Part shown: positions 39,189-39,245 of the stretch, in pieces
Layout: each line of letters begins with the position of its first letter
Position numbering within the stretch: position 1 is the stretch's first letter
Source of the DNA: Streptococcus mitis
GTDB lineage: Bacteria > Bacillota > Bacilli > Lactobacillales > Streptococcaceae
Length of the DNA: 39,245 nt
Assembly: GCF_946190275.1 (NCBI RefSeq)
Contig: NZ_CAMHZQ010000020.1
Location: 1 to 39,245, forward strand
Direction of reading: 5' to 3'
The notes under the pieces: generated by a model
What the model was told of the DNA's origin: nothing
What the model saw: only the letters and a program-made list of their open reading frames with translations
The model's database searches: none
Position numbers and translations under genes: made by a program

Positions 39189-39245
39189 TCACACAATCGA
39201 CAAGCTTGTCGCTGAATCACTCGTCAACCGTTTGGCAGAAGGCGA
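39181..39245 (+). CDS. Start of a small tail-region gene (partial)
   Basis: 21 codons to the window edge (NHTIDKLVAESLVNRLAEG), with TTGGAG before ATG and an 8-nt overlap with the fibre gene. A charged helix start; small genes of this type follow the fibre gene in related phages. Joining the window ends directly would not put this frame into the frame that ends at position 99. Confidence 0.65.
   Translation, partial: MDNHTIDKLVAESLVNRLAEG

Noticed and set aside
39181..39245. Direct circular joining of the window ends into one gene
   Set aside because: The frame entering the right edge does not match the frame that ends at position 99 (65 plus 99 nt is not a multiple of three), and the encoded sequence would be nonsense.
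1..39245. CRISPR array, insertion sequence or transposase
   Set aside because: No regularly spaced direct repeats with unique spacers, and no transposase motif or terminal inverted repeats found; the repeats present are short regulatory, attP or origin repeats.

Overview
The window is a nearly complete temperate siphophage genome from a mitis-group Streptococcus (S. pneumoniae, S. mitis or S. oralis type). The host call rests on the endolysin, which has the fold order of the Dp-1 amidase Pal, with a cysteine amidase domain followed by choline-binding repeats. Such a lysin only makes sense on a choline-decorated cell wall. Low GC, AAGGAG-type ribosome sites and the set of small phage families (Gp157, DUF669, DUF1642, DUF1372, YopX, DUF3310, ArpU) agree.

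Layout. Positions 1-1784 hold the end of a tail-tip gene, a small tail-tip gene, holin and endolysin, closed by a terminator. Positions 1785-2109 are an attP region with paired direct repeats. Integrase, a membrane/extracellular protein and a LexA-type CI repressor follow on the minus strand to 4910. A divergent promoter pair with a palindromic operator (4938-5036) opens the rightward early region (5069-18642): small regulators, two minus-strand islands (DUF2188 and a Trp/Cys protein), Gp157, a RuvC-like resolvase, an SF2 helicase, a Sak4-like ATPase, DUF669, a PrimPol primase, a VapE-type helicase, an iteron-rich putative origin (14431-14702), an amber-interrupted zinc-ribbon gene, and nucleotide-metabolism and accessory genes ending with an SPFH protein. 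ArpU (18719-19165) is the likely late regulator.

The late region starts with a strong promoter at 19224-19252, but it does not lead straight to the terminase. It opens a gene-free stretch of about 1.2 kb packed with hairpins, GNRA and UUCG loops, tRNA-like T-arms and intrinsic terminators. I read this as a large structured RNA, possibly of the GOLLD/ROOL kind or new. Then come TerS, TerL, portal and a MuF head protein fused to a gluzincin-like metallopeptidase domain with a small partner gene. Two more small genes and three intrinsic terminators follow. Next is a 92-nt tRNA-like element built from three T-loop hairpins under one closing stem, and then scaffold, major capsid, connectors, tail tube, a frameshifting tail chaperone pair, tape measure and tail-tip genes to the right edge.

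Because lysin and integrase flank an undivided attP, this is the excised, circular or concatemeric form rather than an integrated prophage. The two window ends do not join in frame, so a small part of the tail-tip region lies outside. The most unusual parts are the structured RNA upstream of terS, the triple T-loop element ahead of the scaffold gene, the MuF-metallopeptidase with its partner gene, a 19-nt element repeated at int, at an early gene and at attP, and a 15-bp stem that buries the arpU ribosome site.
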